From: Pontiellaceae bacterium B12227
Lineage (GTDB): Bacteria > Verrucomicrobiota > Kiritimatiellia > Kiritimatiellales > Pontiellaceae
Length of the DNA stretch: 64,000 nucleotides
Direction of reading: 5' to 3'
NCBI GenBank assembly: GCA_029432775.1
Contig: JAROAZ010000029.1
Span: 1 to 64,000, forward strand
Numbering within the stretch: position 1 is the stretch's first letter; each line of letters opens with the position of its first letter. A program made the translations under genes and the position numbers. Positions 7,932 through 16,148 of this stretch are shown here, one piece after another. The notes beneath the pieces are model-generated. The model had not been told where the DNA came from and ran no database searches. It was given only the letters and a program-made list of their open reading frames with translations.

Positions 7932-8729
7932 ATGAATCAGGCCGACAATATTATTGTAATGGGTAAGAGCGGGGCGGGAAAACAACCACGGGTTGATGTT
8001 CTGATACGCAGGTTCGGCCTGAAGCAGCTCTCCACAGGCGATATCTTCAGAACGTATCTTGGTCTGTTCAATGAACTGGGCGACGAGAGCGATCTTAACT
8101 CATTTTACGATTCAGCTTCCGACAACTTCATTCCGGATGAGGCGATCAAAAACAAACTCAATATCAGCCATTGGGAGGATGCCGACGCCATCGTACTCGG
8201 ACTGAAGGCAAAATATTATGTCAACCAGGGCCTCTTCGTGCCGGACCACATCACCAATGCCCTTTTCGAGTCTGCCTTCCAGGCACTGGGTTTTCGCGGC
8301 GCTGTGCTCGATGGTTTTCCAAGGACGATAGATCAGGCCCGGTTCCTGGTCGAGATGATCGAGCGTGAAGGCATAAAGATCGATGCGATCCTGTTGATCG
8401 AAAACGAGGATGAACTCATCATTGCCCGAACCGTCGGGCGGCGGATTTGCCGGACCTGCGGCGAACTCTACCATGTTGAACACCGCCCTCCTCCAATGCC
8501 TGGAAACTGCGAGTTTGAATCGCCGAAATGCAAAATCATTCAGCGTAGCGATGATACCGTCCGAAGCCTGGAAGCCCGTCTGCAGGAGTTTCAAACCAAA
8601 ACCCGGCCGGCCATCGAATACCTGCAGGAACAGAAAATCCCCTTCTACTCCGCCCCCGGAAACCTGCCCACCTATGCCCCGGAAGCCGTTCAGGCCAGTG
8701 TGTTTGAGGTGATGCAGATCAGCGGGTAA
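7932..8729 (+). CDS. adk: Adenylate kinase family protein, atypical
   Basis: Adenylate kinases interconvert ATP plus AMP and two ADP. At 265 residues this is about 50 longer than usual. The P-loop region reads GKSGAGKQPR instead of the standard GxPGxGKGTQ, so the residues after the catalytic Lys are altered. L-S-T-G-D-I-F-R (about 33-40) is normal. An insertion of some 50 residues follows, rich in acidic residues (NELGDESDLNSF), before the usual Y-V-N-Q-G-x-x-V-P-D. D-G-F-P-R-T, the LID with four cysteines (CRTC ... C ... C) and Q-R-S-D-D are conserved. The zinc-type LID supports a real kinase fold; altered specificity is possible. A 1-mismatch palindrome copy lies at 8491-8505. An AAAGGGG ribosome site precedes the ATG. 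Confidence 0.85.
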   Translation: MNQADNIIVMGKSGAGKQPRVDVLIRRFGLKQLSTGDIFRTYLGLFNELGDESDLNSFYDSASDNFIPDEAIKNKLNISHWEDADAIVLGLKAKYYVNQGLFVPDHITNALFESAFQALGFRGAVLDGFPRTIDQARFLVEMIEREGIKIDAILLIENEDELIIARTVGRRICRTCGELYHVEHRPPPMPGNCEFESPKCKIIQRSDDTVRSLEARLQEFQTKTRPAIEYLQEQKIPFYSAPGNLPTYAPEAVQASVFEVMQISG

Positions 8730-8846
8730 GATTCCTTTCTTTATCCACCCAGTGTGTAATTCCGCTTGGCGTTGTGTCCCGGGAATTGTACATATGGATA
8801 CAAACAGCTTTCCAGTGAATCGGAATCAAACATACAGGGGACAGGA

Positions 8847-9923
8847 ATGAATCAGCCAGGAGTATCGCGCCGCAAGCACCTCAAACTGAACACCGCTTTT
8901 CTCGCCGGCCTTTTGGCGGCCCGCAACGGATGGGTACAGGCGGCGGACGGAGCATCGTTTGCCGGCGATCTCGACTCTCTCAAAAATTCTCTGGTCCGTA
9001 TCTCCGGCGATCGATTGGTGGGCATCGGCTTCATTGCCGAACAGGATGGACGGCAATATGTCTTCACCAACGCCAGTGTCATCTCCGGTCATAATAAACT
9101 TGTGATTCAAACGCTGGACAACAAAGCAGTACACCCGAAAAAAATTGAACTTTCCGCCACGCGGGATCTCGTCCGCCTGCTGGTCAGCGAAGAAAAAGCG
9201 CTGAAACTGAATCCGGAAATCGTTGCTGACGAGGTCATTGGCGTCCTCGACTACTTTCGAGGCGCAACTCAGAACCATGGAGGCATCATTACCGGCTCCA
9301 GTAAGGATATGATCGAAATCAACGTTGCCTTTGAAAAGGAATGCAGCGGAAGCCCCCTGCTCGATGGACAATTCGGCGTCCGCGGCATTGCCAACCATCT
9401 GGTTTATTACAAAGCCAACGGCCCCAACTGGATCGGCACCCCGCGCACCTTCGGCTACAAACTCGACGATGCCGCCTGGTATTCGGCCAATTGGGGAAAA
9501 TACAACAAAACCTACGGAAAAAGTCTGCGGGAAATCGATGAATTCAGAAACACCGTTTATGCGATTGCCCAGAAATGGATCAAGAGGCCCAAAGCTGAAA
9601 TCGAGTTTGAGGGCGGCCTCAGCATCGATTTCGACCGATGGGTAAAAGAATACAACAACATGATCAGCGACCTCTCCAAAACAAAGAGCAAAGGCAGCGG
9701 AGCCAGCCCCAATGAAAAGATCCAGAAGCGATTCAAGGAAAGCTGCGATGAACTGACCCGGGTCTGCGAGGCGAAAGCCAGAAACCTCGAATTCCTTTGC
9801 GAGGATAAAACCATTACCAAATATCTGCGTATCCAGTTCAAATGGCGGGCACTTGAACTGAAAAAGTTCGGCCGCTTTGTAACCGCGCACGCAAAGCTCC
9901 ACGATCGCGACCGCTGGATGTAG
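8847..9923 (+). CDS. Exported trypsin-like protein lacking the catalytic histidine
   Basis: The 358-residue product starts with a Tat-like leader (SRRKHLKLN, followed by a hydrophobic stretch AFLAGLLAA and a VQA-A cleavage site). Residues about 38-210 follow the chymotrypsin-like fold: the block around the catalytic His reads VFTNASVISG where active enzymes have TNAHV, so His is replaced by Ser. The Asp strand (TRDLVRLLV) and the Ser motif (ECSGSPLLD) are present. The protein should therefore be inactive or binding-only. The C-terminal 150 residues are helical and charged with no recognised domain. An upstream in-frame start at 8766 would put 27 odd residues before the leader, so ATG 8847 with its ACAGG site is chosen. 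A palindrome and terminator follow directly. Confidence 0.75.
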   Translation: MNQPGVSRRKHLKLNTAFLAGLLAARNGWVQAADGASFAGDLDSLKNSLVRISGDRLVGIGFIAEQDGRQYVFTNASVISGHNKLVIQTLDNKAVHPKKIELSATRDLVRLLVSEEKALKLNPEIVADEVIGVLDYFRGATQNHGGIITGSSKDMIEINVAFEKECSGSPLLDGQFGVRGIANHLVYYKANGPNWIGTPRTFGYKLDDAAWYSANWGKYNKTYGKSLREIDEFRNTVYAIAQKWIKRPKAEIEFEGGLSIDFDRWVKEYNNMISDLSKTKSKGSGASPNEKIQKRFKESCDELTRVCEAKARNLEFLCEDKTITKYLRIQFKWRALELKKFGRFVTAHAKLHDRDRWM

Positions 9924-9925
9924 AT

Positions 9926-9940
9926 TTCCAACCTCTGGAA
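9926..9940. repeat. Dispersed 15-bp palindrome after a stop codon
   Basis: TTCCAACCTCTGGAA starts two bases after the stop codon of the protease-like gene and 14 bases before its terminator stem. Confidence 0.9.
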
Positions 9941-9954
9941 CACCTTTCTGCAAT

Positions 9955-9986
9955 GGGAATTCGGCACATGCCGGATTCCCTTTTTT
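9955..9986 (+). terminator. Rho-independent terminator
   Basis: GGGAATTCGGC (9955-9965), loop ACAT, GCCGGATTCCC (9970-9980), then six Ts. One stem position is mismatched. It terminates the protease-like gene. The rest of the gap to 10072 holds a GTTGTC/GACAAC dyad (10019-10060) and an ACGGAGGT ribosome site for the next gene. Confidence 0.9.
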
Positions 9987-10072
9987 ATTGAATCCGGCTT
10001 AAATCCTGTATTTTTTCGTTGTCATACTAGAAGGACATAGTCTTTTATAGCAGGACAACGGAGGTTTTATAT

Positions 10073-10918
10073 ATGAAAGGCGATATTCGACAGATTCTTG
10101 ATTATCTGAATGCAAACAAGGTGCGCGCAAACTATTCGTCTGTGCAGAGCTGCCTGGGATTCGGCCCATTCGACAAGGTCGACTGGAAAGAAATTCTGGG
10201 GCCCCCGCGCCAATACACCTCCTGGGTCGTGCATAGAAGAACCGGCGTTCCGGACGGTCACACCCCCGCCGAACTGCACCCCGACCTGATGGCCTCGCCC
10301 GACATTATTACCAAAGGGAAAGTGCTCCAGGCCGCTGTGCAGGAATTCGTGAATTCCGATGAAGCCGACAAAGACCCCACCGTTTCCATCCTCCCGAAAG
10401 TCGAAGTGGCCGACTGCCACGGCAATAACTGCGCCGTCATTTGCCCGGCCTGCAACAAAGCGTATCTCGTCTCCAGCTTCCTGAACCGGGGCATCCGCTC
10501 CTGTCCGCATTGCGGACAATCGAAAGCCGTCTTTGCCGAGGTGAAAGCGGAATGGGAAGCCACGCATCAGGATGACATGGTTGAATCAGAACAGCATGCC
10601 ACCCGCCTGATCTTCAAAAAAGAATGGCTGGGCTACGATGTATGGATCACCTTCACCGAAGATGACACCACCTACCGCTACCCCCACGATCAGCTCCTGC
10701 AAACCTTCATCAGCCGCCTCGGCATTATTGAAGGAACCAAAACATGGGAAACAGATGGTCTCTACAGCTTCCCGCGGCTGAGCGGTGAACAAAAACGTAT
10801 GCTGCACCGCTACATCACCGAAGTGCGCCATGTTCCGGAAGCCACGCAGGCCGCCGAGACAGGCGTCGTGATTCCCGAAGTCAAAACCGCAAAAGATCCG
10901 AAAAAGCTGCAGGAGTAA
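10073..10918 (+). CDS. Hypothetical protein with a zinc ribbon
   Basis: I do not recognise this 281-residue protein. The N-terminal 70 residues look like a small helical or winged-helix module (QILDYLNANKVRANYSSVQ, later WVVHRRTGVPDG). A treble Cys pair, ICPACNKAYLVSS ... IRSCPHCGQSK (about 123-147), forms a typical zinc ribbon. The C-terminal half is mixed alpha/beta with many acidic residues (FTEDDTTYRYPHDQLL) and a lysine-rich tail. It lacks a signal peptide, so it is cytoplasmic. The ATG is preceded by ACGGAGGT at a good distance. The zinc ribbon suggests nucleic-acid or protein binding, but nothing in the neighbourhood (pgm follows after a hairpin) points to a pathway. Confidence 0.7.
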   Translation: MKGDIRQILDYLNANKVRANYSSVQSCLGFGPFDKVDWKEILGPPRQYTSWVVHRRTGVPDGHTPAELHPDLMASPDIITKGKVLQAAVQEFVNSDEADKDPTVSILPKVEVADCHGNNCAVICPACNKAYLVSSFLNRGIRSCPHCGQSKAVFAEVKAEWEATHQDDMVESEQHATRLIFKKEWLGYDVWITFTEDDTTYRYPHDQLLQTFISRLGIIEGTKTWETDGLYSFPRLSGEQKRMLHRYITEVRHVPEATQAAETGVVIPEVKTAKDPKKLQE

Positions 10919-10974
10919 GTATCCATTCAGCGCACCGGCCTGAGTTTAGAGATACTCTTTATCATTGAGCCGAA

Positions 10975-11002
10975 GAGCCGCGTTTGCTAATAAGCGCGGC
11001 TC
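10975..11002 (+). terminator. Hairpin, probable terminator
   Basis: GAGCCGCG (10975-10982) pairs with CGCGGCTC (10995-11002) over a 12-base loop. The following tract AATTTC is only weakly T-rich, so termination may be incomplete and allow some read-through into pgm. Confidence 0.55.
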
Positions 11003-11032
11003 AATTTCACCTTATTGAAAGGAATTTAAATT

Positions 11033-12673
11033 ATGGCCATTCATCCAGAAGCAGGAAAACCTGTCGCAAAAGAAAACCTGACCGACGTTGCTGAACTCAT
11101 CAGCCTCTACTACGAAACGCAGCCCGACGCCACCAACCCAGACGAAAAGGTCGCCTTCGGCACCTCCGGTCATCGCGGCTCCTCGTTGAAGAAGAGCTTT
11201 ACCGAAGACCACATCATGGCAATTTCCCAGGCCATCTGCGAATACCGCGCCGGCCAGGGCATCACCGGCCCGCTCTTTATGGGAAAAGACACCCACGCTC
11301 TTTCCATCCCGGCCGAAAAAACCGCCCTGCAGGTTTTTGCCGCCAACGGCGTCACCGTGATGATTGATCAGGATGGTGGCTACACCCCGACACCGGTCAT
11401 TTCCCACGCCATCCTCGCCTACAACAAAGGCAAAACCGATGGGCTGGCCGACGGCGTCGTCATCACCCCATCCCACAACCCGCCCGACAACGGCGGCTTT
11501 AAATACAACCCGCCGAACGGCGGACCGGCCGACACCGACGCCACCGGCTGGATTGCCAACCGCGCCAACGAACTGATGGCCGAAGGCAACGACGAAGTCG
11601 AAAGCCTCTACTATCCGGAAGCCCTCGCGGCCGACACCACCGTTGCCTACGACTTCATCACCCCGTATGTTGAAGATCTCGGTAACGTCATTGATATGGA
11701 AGCCATCAAAAACGCCGGCTTGAAAATCTGTGCCGACGCCATGGGCGGCTCCGGCCTGCGCTACTGGAAGCCGATCGCCGAGCAATACGGCCTCGACATC
11801 ACCACCCGTAACGACACCGTGGACTACACCTTCAGCTTCATGACCGTCGATCGCGACGGCAAAGTCCGCATGGACTGCTCCTCGCCCTACGCCATGGCCA
11901 GCCTCGTGGCCCTCAAGGATGACTTCGACATTGCCTTCGGTAACGATCCCGACTACGACCGCCACGGCATCGTCACCAAATCCGCCGGCCTGATGAACCC
12001 GAACCACTATCTCGCCGTTGCCATCAATTACCTCTATTCCCAGCGCGAAGGCTGGAACAAAGATGCCGCTGTCGGCAAGACGCTCGTCTCCTCTTCCATG
12101 ATCGACCGCGTGGCTGCCGACCTCGGCCGCGACCTGCAGGAAGTGCCCGTCGGCTTTAAATGGTTTGTAAACGGCCTCGTCGACGGATCCTACGGCTTCG
12201 GCGGCGAAGAATCTGCCGGCGCCTCGTTCCTCCGCAAGGACGGCACCGTTTGGACCACCGACAAAGACGGCATCATCCTCTGCCTGCTGGCCTGCGAAAT
12301 CCTCGCCGTCACCGGTAAAGACCCGGGCGAGCACTATGCCGAACTCGTTGCCAAGTTCGGCGCGCCGGTTTACGACCGCGTCGATGCGCCGGCCAACCGC
12401 GAAGAGAAAGCCAAACTGGCCGCCCTCTCGCCGGAACAGGTCACCGCCGAAACACTCGCCGGCGAACCGATCACCGCCAAGCTGACCCACGCCCCCGCCA
12501 ACGGCGCGGCCATCGGCGGCCTCAAGGTTTGCACCGAAAACGGCTGGTTCGCCGCCCGCCCGTCCGGCACCGAAGACGTATATAAGATCTACGCCGAAAG
12601 CTTCAAGGGTGAGGATCACCTCAAACAGATCCAGGCCGAAGCGAAAGAGATCGTTAACCAAGCCCTCGCTTAG
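11033..12673 (+). CDS. pgm: Phosphoglucomutase (alpha-D-glucose-specific)
   Basis: This enzyme interconverts glucose 1-phosphate and glucose 6-phosphate, linking glycolysis with glycogen and nucleotide-sugar synthesis. The 546-residue length equals E. coli Pgm, and the N-terminus [10 protein letters not shown] follows it closely. [10 protein letters not shown] (about 43-52) and the phosphoserine loop [20 protein letters not shown] (about 144-163) are intact. The metal-binding loop reads D-P-D-Y-D-R-H-G and the sugar loop G-E-E-S-A-G. The C-terminal phosphate site R-P-S-G-T-E-D is complete. An AAAGGAATTT ribosome site precedes the ATG. Codon use is strongly GC-ending (GCC, GGC, ACC), as expected of a highly expressed gene, and no TTCCA palindrome occurs in it. 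Confidence 0.98.
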   Translation: MAIHPEAGKPVAKENLTDVAELISLYYETQPDATNPDEKVAFGTSGHRGSSLKKSFTEDHIMAISQAICEYRAGQGITGPLFMGKDTHALSIPAEKTALQVFAANGVTVMIDQDGGYTPTPVISHAILAYNKGKTDGLADGVVITPSHNPPDNGGFKYNPPNGGPADTDATGWIANRANELMAEGNDEVESLYYPEALAADTTVAYDFITPYVEDLGNVIDMEAIKNAGLKICADAMGGSGLRYWKPIAEQYGLDITTRNDTVDYTFSFMTVDRDGKVRMDCSSPYAMASLVALKDDFDIAFGNDPDYDRHGIVTKSAGLMNPNHYLAVAINYLYSQREGWNKDAAVGKTLVSSSMIDRVAADLGRDLQEVPVGFKWFVNGLVDGSYGFGGEESAGASFLRKDGTVWTTDKDGIILCLLACEILAVTGKDPGEHYAELVAKFGAPVYDRVDAPANREEKAKLAALSPEQVTAETLAGEPITAKLTHAPANGAAIGGLKVCTENGWFAARPSGTEDVYKIYAESFKGEDHLKQIQAEAKEIVNQALA

Positions 12674-12679
12674 CGAGAT

Positions 12680-12706
12680 GTGAGGCGTGATTAGCTCACA
12701 CCTCAC
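12680..12706 (+). terminator. GTGA-word dyad after pgm
   Basis: GTGAGGCGTGA (12680-12690) pairs with TCACACCTCAC (12696-12706) with one mismatch over a five-base loop. It lies seven bases after the pgm stop and has no clear T-run. Its reiterated GTGA/TCAC words match the dyads at 27899-27960 and 29814-29868. Confidence 0.6.
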
Positions 12707-12748
12707 GGCTCATTTCAATGTAGATGCACGCCTCCTGCCTCGTTGCGC

Positions 12749-13345
12749 ATGAAAAACAGGTTCCGAAAAATGCCACCAAAGACAGAAATCATAACGGTCA
12801 GGGATCACATCGCGTGGTCATACGCAAACTTGGCGAGAGCTGATGCCGCACTGAGCAAGGGGGCTGAAAAATACAGCCGGTTGCATCACATGATTCGAGC
12901 CAAGCTCTTTAAAGGGCTAAGGGAACAAACGATGCAAATGTCGTCGATCTACAAGGATGAACGCCTGAAGATGACGCTTCCTCAAGCATGCTACTATTGC
13001 GGTGATGATGAGAATCTGGCAGTGGATCACCTGATCCCGCGAATCAAGGGCGGCCGGGACGAAGCCGACAACCTGATTTGGGCATGTCGTTCCTGCAATA
13101 GTTCAAAACGAGATAAGGACATGCTCAGCTGGTTGCTCGACAAGGATGATTTCCCTTCGATCCTTCTTCTTAGACGGTACATCAAACTCGTTGCCCGTTA
13201 TTGTGAAAGCAAGAACCTGCTCGACGAAAAACTAGAAGAGGTTTTGAAAACCAATCTGCCTTTCTCGCTGGAGCGCCTTCCCTATACGTTCCCGCCATTG
13301 CAAGACTTGAAACTGTGGATCTACCCAACCGAAAGAGAGCCATAG
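12749..13345 (+). CDS. HNH endonuclease
   Basis: The 198-residue protein has a helical N-terminal part and a classical HNH zinc finger at about 83-125: CYYCG, then A-V-D-H-L-I-P, then G-G-x-D-x-x-D-N-L, and finally C-R-S-C-N-S-S-K. The C-terminus is helical. HNH proteins of this size act as restriction, homing or phage-related nucleases; this one has no recognised partner domain. A TTG two codons upstream is in frame; ATG 12749 is the better start, though its ribosome site is weak. Base use is AT-richer and less biased than in pgm, suggesting acquired DNA. It sits with the AAA ATPase/nuclease gene and several hairpin elements between pgm and a resident secreted-protein gene. A terminator follows at 13355. 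Confidence 0.85.
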   Translation: MKNRFRKMPPKTEIITVRDHIAWSYANLARADAALSKGAEKYSRLHHMIRAKLFKGLREQTMQMSSIYKDERLKMTLPQACYYCGDDENLAVDHLIPRIKGGRDEADNLIWACRSCNSSKRDKDMLSWLLDKDDFPSILLLRRYIKLVARYCESKNLLDEKLEEVLKTNLPFSLERLPYTFPPLQDLKLWIYPTEREP

Positions 13346-13354
13346 CAACGCGGA

Positions 13355-13384
13355 GCGTGACTCCATCCGGGATCACGCCTTTTT
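13355..13384 (+). terminator. Rho-independent terminator of the HNH gene
   Basis: GCGTGA (13355-13360) pairs with TCACGC (13373-13378) across a 12-base loop that itself contains TCC/GGA pairing, followed by CTTTTT. It begins nine bases after the HNH stop codon. Confidence 0.8.
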
Positions 13385-13387
13385 GGG

Positions 13388-13457
13388 GCGTAGCGCGGAT
13401 ATCCGATCCGCGTTTCCCTCATGTACGGAAACACCAGCCTGGAATCCGGCGCTACGG
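13388..13457. repeat. About 70-bp hairpin element with GTAGCGC/GCGCTAC ends
   Basis: The ends GTAGCGC (13390-13396) and GCGCTAC (13449-13455) are inverted repeats flanked by GGC. Between them are two internal hairpins: GCGGAT/ATCCGC near 13395-13411 and GTTTCC/GGAAAC near 13412-13432. The plan (inverted ends enclosing two hairpins) is that of the 86-bp element at 30307 and 30516. No coding capacity is seen. Confidence 0.6.
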
Positions 13458-13490
13458 CATCTCATCCGGAAATCGAAATCGTCGTACGCA

Positions 13491-13540
13491 TTATATCCAG
13501 CCACAACTCGGTTTTTTACCCCACTTACGGCTGGATATAA
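13491..13540. repeat. 50-bp hairpin element flanking the AAA ATPase gene, copy 1
   Basis: TTATATCCAGCC (13491-13502) and GGCTGGATATAA (13529-13540) form a perfect 12-bp stem. The interior keeps A-C-A-A-C-T near the left arm and C-T-T-A-C near the right arm, with a variable T-rich centre. Copy 2 follows 27 bases later. Confidence 0.9.
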
Positions 13541-13567
13541 ATTCTTCTTCACCAATTCAATCTTGAC

Positions 13568-13617
13568 TTATATCCAGCCACAACTACTGTTTAAACCCTA
13601 GTTACGGCTGGATATAA
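13568..13617. repeat. 50-bp hairpin element flanking the AAA ATPase gene, copy 2
   Basis: The 12-bp arms are the same as in copy 1, with a different loop (ACTGTTTAAACCCTAG). It ends three bases before the ATPase ATG, so the stem must cover the position of the ribosome site. No Shine-Dalgarno sequence is visible between hairpin and start. Translation may be controlled by this structure. Confidence 0.9.
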
Positions 13618-13620
13618 TTT

Positions 13621-15051
13621 ATGAAAAACACGGACTACATTGCGGGAAGAGGCAGGGAAAAGGCGATTCTCCAACAACTTACGGAGTCGGCGGATGCCGA
13701 GTTGCTGGCGGTTTATGGTCGCAGGCGCGTGGGGAAAACCTTTCTCATCACGCGCTATTTCAGCAAGTTTGCCTTTGAGTTCACGGGCACCAAAGACCTT
13801 CCTGTAAAACAGCAGCTGGCCAACTTTGCCAGCGCCTTTGGCTGCAAAGAAACTCCCCCCAACTGGCAAGCGGCGTTTCTACTTCTTCGCAAAAAGCTGG
13901 AGAAATCCAAGTCCCGACGGAAACAGGTGGTTTTTTTTGACGAACTTCCGTGGATTGCGTCACGCCGTTCCGGCTTCCTCCCGGCCTTCGAGCATTTCTG
14001 GAACAGCTGGGGTTCCCGCCAAAGCAACCTGCTTTTCATTATCTGCGGGTCAGCGGCGGCATGGATGATCAAACGGGTTATCCACGACAAAGGCGGCCTC
14101 CACGGGCGCGTTACCCGTACCATGCAATTGGCCCCCTTCAATCTTCACGAAACCCACGAATACCTCCGCCGGCGGGGCTTCCCGGACAACCCATTCCAGA
14201 CCTTGGAACTCTATATGGCGATGGGCGGCATTCCGCACTATCTGCATCAGGCGCAGCCCCACCTTTCCGCCGCCCAGAACATCGACGCGCTTTGCTTTGA
14301 ACCAGGCGCGCCATTGCGCGACGAGTTCAACGAAATCTACGCATCGCTATTCGAAAACCATGAACGCCACCTGCAAATCATCCGGGCACTCGCCAAGGTG
14401 CAGCAAGGACTGTCCCGCGTCGAAATCCAGAAAAAGACAAAGTTGAGAACGGGCGGAACGCTGACCCAGACTCTGGAAGAGCTAAACCGTTCGGGCTTCA
14501 TCGGCATCACAATCCCCTTCGGACGCACCCAGCGCGACGCCCTTTATCGCCTGACCGATGAATTCTCCCTCTTCCACCAGCGCTGGATCCACGGGAAAAA
14601 GCAGCCCGAAGGCGGCGGCAACCATTGGCTGCAGCTACGCCCCACCCCGCGCTGGAATACCTGGAGCGGATTTGCGTTCGAGAATGTTTGCCTCAAGCAC
14701 GTACGCCAAATCAAGGCCGCACTCGGCATTGCCTCCCTACAGACCGAATCGTCCGCATGGCGCCACCAGCCAAAATCAACCCAAGAAAAGGGCGCGCAGA
14801 TCGACTTGCTTATCGACCGCGCTGATGGCGTGGTCAACCTCTGCGAAATGAAATACTCAGCAGCCCCTTTCGCCATTACAAAGAAATACGCGGAAGAGCT
14901 CCGCAACAAGCTGCAGGTTTTTCAATCCGCCACCAAAACGCGAAAGGCGCTGTTCCTGACCATGGTCACCACCAATGGCCTCGCGGACAATGCTTACAGT
15001 CAGGAACTCGTAAATAGCCGCTTAGAAATTGGATCGCTCTTCGAGTCTTGA
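13621..15051 (+). CDS. AAA ATPase with C-terminal PD-(D/E)xK-like domain (COG1672/DUF234 type)
   Basis: The 476-residue protein belongs to the ATPase_2-type P-loop ATPases found as orphan, patchily distributed genes. Walker A VYGRRRVGKTFL is at about 32-42, Walker B VVFFDELPW at about 103-111 and a sensor-like I-I-C-G-S near 140. A winged-helix segment (SRVEIQKKTKLRTGGTLTQT) lies near 265-285. The C-terminal domain shows D-L-L-I-D near 394 and C-E-M-K near 409, the I-D/E-x-K arrangement of restriction-like nucleases. Two copies of a 50-bp hairpin lie upstream, the second touching the ATG, and one follows the stop by 27 bases. The gene with its hairpins looks like a self-contained unit. Its function is unknown. 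A DUF4143 ATPase of related design is at 55131. Confidence 0.85.
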   Translation: MKNTDYIAGRGREKAILQQLTESADAELLAVYGRRRVGKTFLITRYFSKFAFEFTGTKDLPVKQQLANFASAFGCKETPPNWQAAFLLLRKKLEKSKSRRKQVVFFDELPWIASRRSGFLPAFEHFWNSWGSRQSNLLFIICGSAAAWMIKRVIHDKGGLHGRVTRTMQLAPFNLHETHEYLRRRGFPDNPFQTLELYMAMGGIPHYLHQAQPHLSAAQNIDALCFEPGAPLRDEFNEIYASLFENHERHLQIIRALAKVQQGLSRVEIQKKTKLRTGGTLTQTLEELNRSGFIGITIPFGRTQRDALYRLTDEFSLFHQRWIHGKKQPEGGGNHWLQLRPTPRWNTWSGFAFENVCLKHVRQIKAALGIASLQTESSAWRHQPKSTQEKGAQIDLLIDRADGVVNLCEMKYSAAPFAITKKYAEELRNKLQVFQSATKTRKALFLTMVTTNGLADNAYSQELVNSRLEIGSLFES

Positions 15052-15077
15052 CCCAAAAAATGAATCACGCACTCTAT

Positions 15078-15126
15078 TTATACCCAGCCATAACTCGTTT
15101 TAAAACCTACTTACGGCTGGATATAA
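15078..15126. repeat. 50-bp hairpin element flanking the AAA ATPase gene, copy 3
   Basis: TTATACCCAGCC (15078-15089; one change from copies 1 and 2) pairs with GGCTGGATATAA (15115-15126). It lies 27 bases beyond the ATPase stop codon and 16 bases before the convergent LysM-like gene's stop. It may also act as a transcription end. Confidence 0.88.
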
Positions 15127-15142
15127 GACATTGCCCGGCAGA

Positions 15143-16033
15143 CTATTCAGCGTTGGAACTCACCGGACGGCCACCCTCAAGCTCCTGAAGGAAGCTGGCA
15201 AGGTCGGTGTAGTCCCTTCCTCCCAGGTTGGAGACATCCCCTCCGGATCGCCACTCATGAAGCACGCTTTCCTCCCCAGCACCGAAAAAACTGATCCCTT
15301 TTTCCAGATAATAAAAATACGACCCGCCACTCTCATCCGCCTTAATCGCAACGAAAAAAAACTCGCTCACATTTTTAGGTTTCTCGAACTCGAGGATATA
15401 AATGCGTTTGTCCGGATAACGGTACAAAACAAGCGAAGCAGCAAAATCCTTATCGACCCATGTACGCGCACTGGTGATCAGCCCGTCAACAGGTCCATTC
15501 TCAAGAATTTCATTGCTATGATTTCTCAGCCACTGCGGCAGGAAGGTGCGCTGGAAATAATACACCGCCTTTTGGCGGGCATTCTTTCGCTCTGCTTCCG
15601 GGCTGATCCGGCCTGGACGGGAACGCGTATCTGATCCAAAAAGAGAAATCTCTTTCTCCGTTTTTCCTGGATTCGCAGCAGCAGCAGCTTCCTTTGCCCG
15701 GACTCTCTCGGTGGCCGCTTCAGCGGCTCTTGCCGCCCGGGCCGCTTCGGCCCGCTTCTCCTGCTCGATCTGCCTGCTCTTCGGAGTATGCGGAAACTTC
15801 AGTTCCTCCCCGAGCCGGAGCTTTCTTCCATCCAGACCGTTGAGCGCTTTAAACTCTGTGTAATATGCATTCACATCCACGCCCTCATAGAGTTCCGGGA
15901 ATGATTTCATATCAGCCTGATAAATCCCGAAAACCGACTTCTCACGGCCGGTCAACACATAGGAATCCCCGGGCTTTGCCCCTGCAGAACACAGCAAATA
16001 GCAAAGAAAAACACTGGATAAATAGATCTTCAT
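15143..16033 (-). CDS. Exported protein with LysM-like segment and Ala/Glu coiled coil
   Basis: The 296-residue product has a signal peptide (KIYLSSVFLCYLLCSAGA). A LysM-like stretch follows at about 25-80, ending A-L-N-G-L-D-G-R-K-L-R-L-G-E-E-L-K-F-P, the usual closing pattern of LysM repeats. Next comes an Ala/Glu/Arg coiled coil (about 85-125) and an unrecognised C-terminal domain of about 140 residues with aromatic strands (YIYILEFEKP, FFFVAIKADE). It is probably periplasmic and may bind peptidoglycan. The frame is open for 12 more codons upstream, but ATG 16033 starts the leader cleanly. The 3' end faces the AAA ATPase island. I could not name the C-terminal domain. Confidence 0.65.
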   Translation of the reverse strand: MKIYLSSVFLCYLLCSAGAKPGDSYVLTGREKSVFGIYQADMKSFPELYEGVDVNAYYTEFKALNGLDGRKLRLGEELKFPHTPKSRQIEQEKRAEAARAARAAEAATERVRAKEAAAAANPGKTEKEISLFGSDTRSRPGRISPEAERKNARQKAVYYFQRTFLPQWLRNHSNEILENGPVDGLITSARTWVDKDFAASLVLYRYPDKRIYILEFEKPKNVSEFFFVAIKADESGGSYFYYLEKGISFFGAGEESVLHEWRSGGDVSNLGGRDYTDLASFLQELEGGRPVSSNAE

Positions 16034-16148
16034 ACTTTTTTTGTAGCGGATGTCATCACTGAAGTCCACTCACCGGAGGTTGCCAGTCCGCACAACCCAT
16101 CAGCTGCAACTCGACTTTTCACCTCACGTATGGCTGTATTGATTAATC

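Noticed and set aside
11012-12706. Open frame of 564 codons on the minus strand over pgm
   Set aside because: It mirrors the codon bias of pgm (GGC/GCC-rich) on the opposite strand, has no family features, no ribosome site and a low-complexity Val/Gly/Asp composition.
13491-15126. The 50-bp hairpins as integron attC sites
   Set aside because: The arms lack the RYYYAAC/GTTRRRY core sites and no integrase gene is near.
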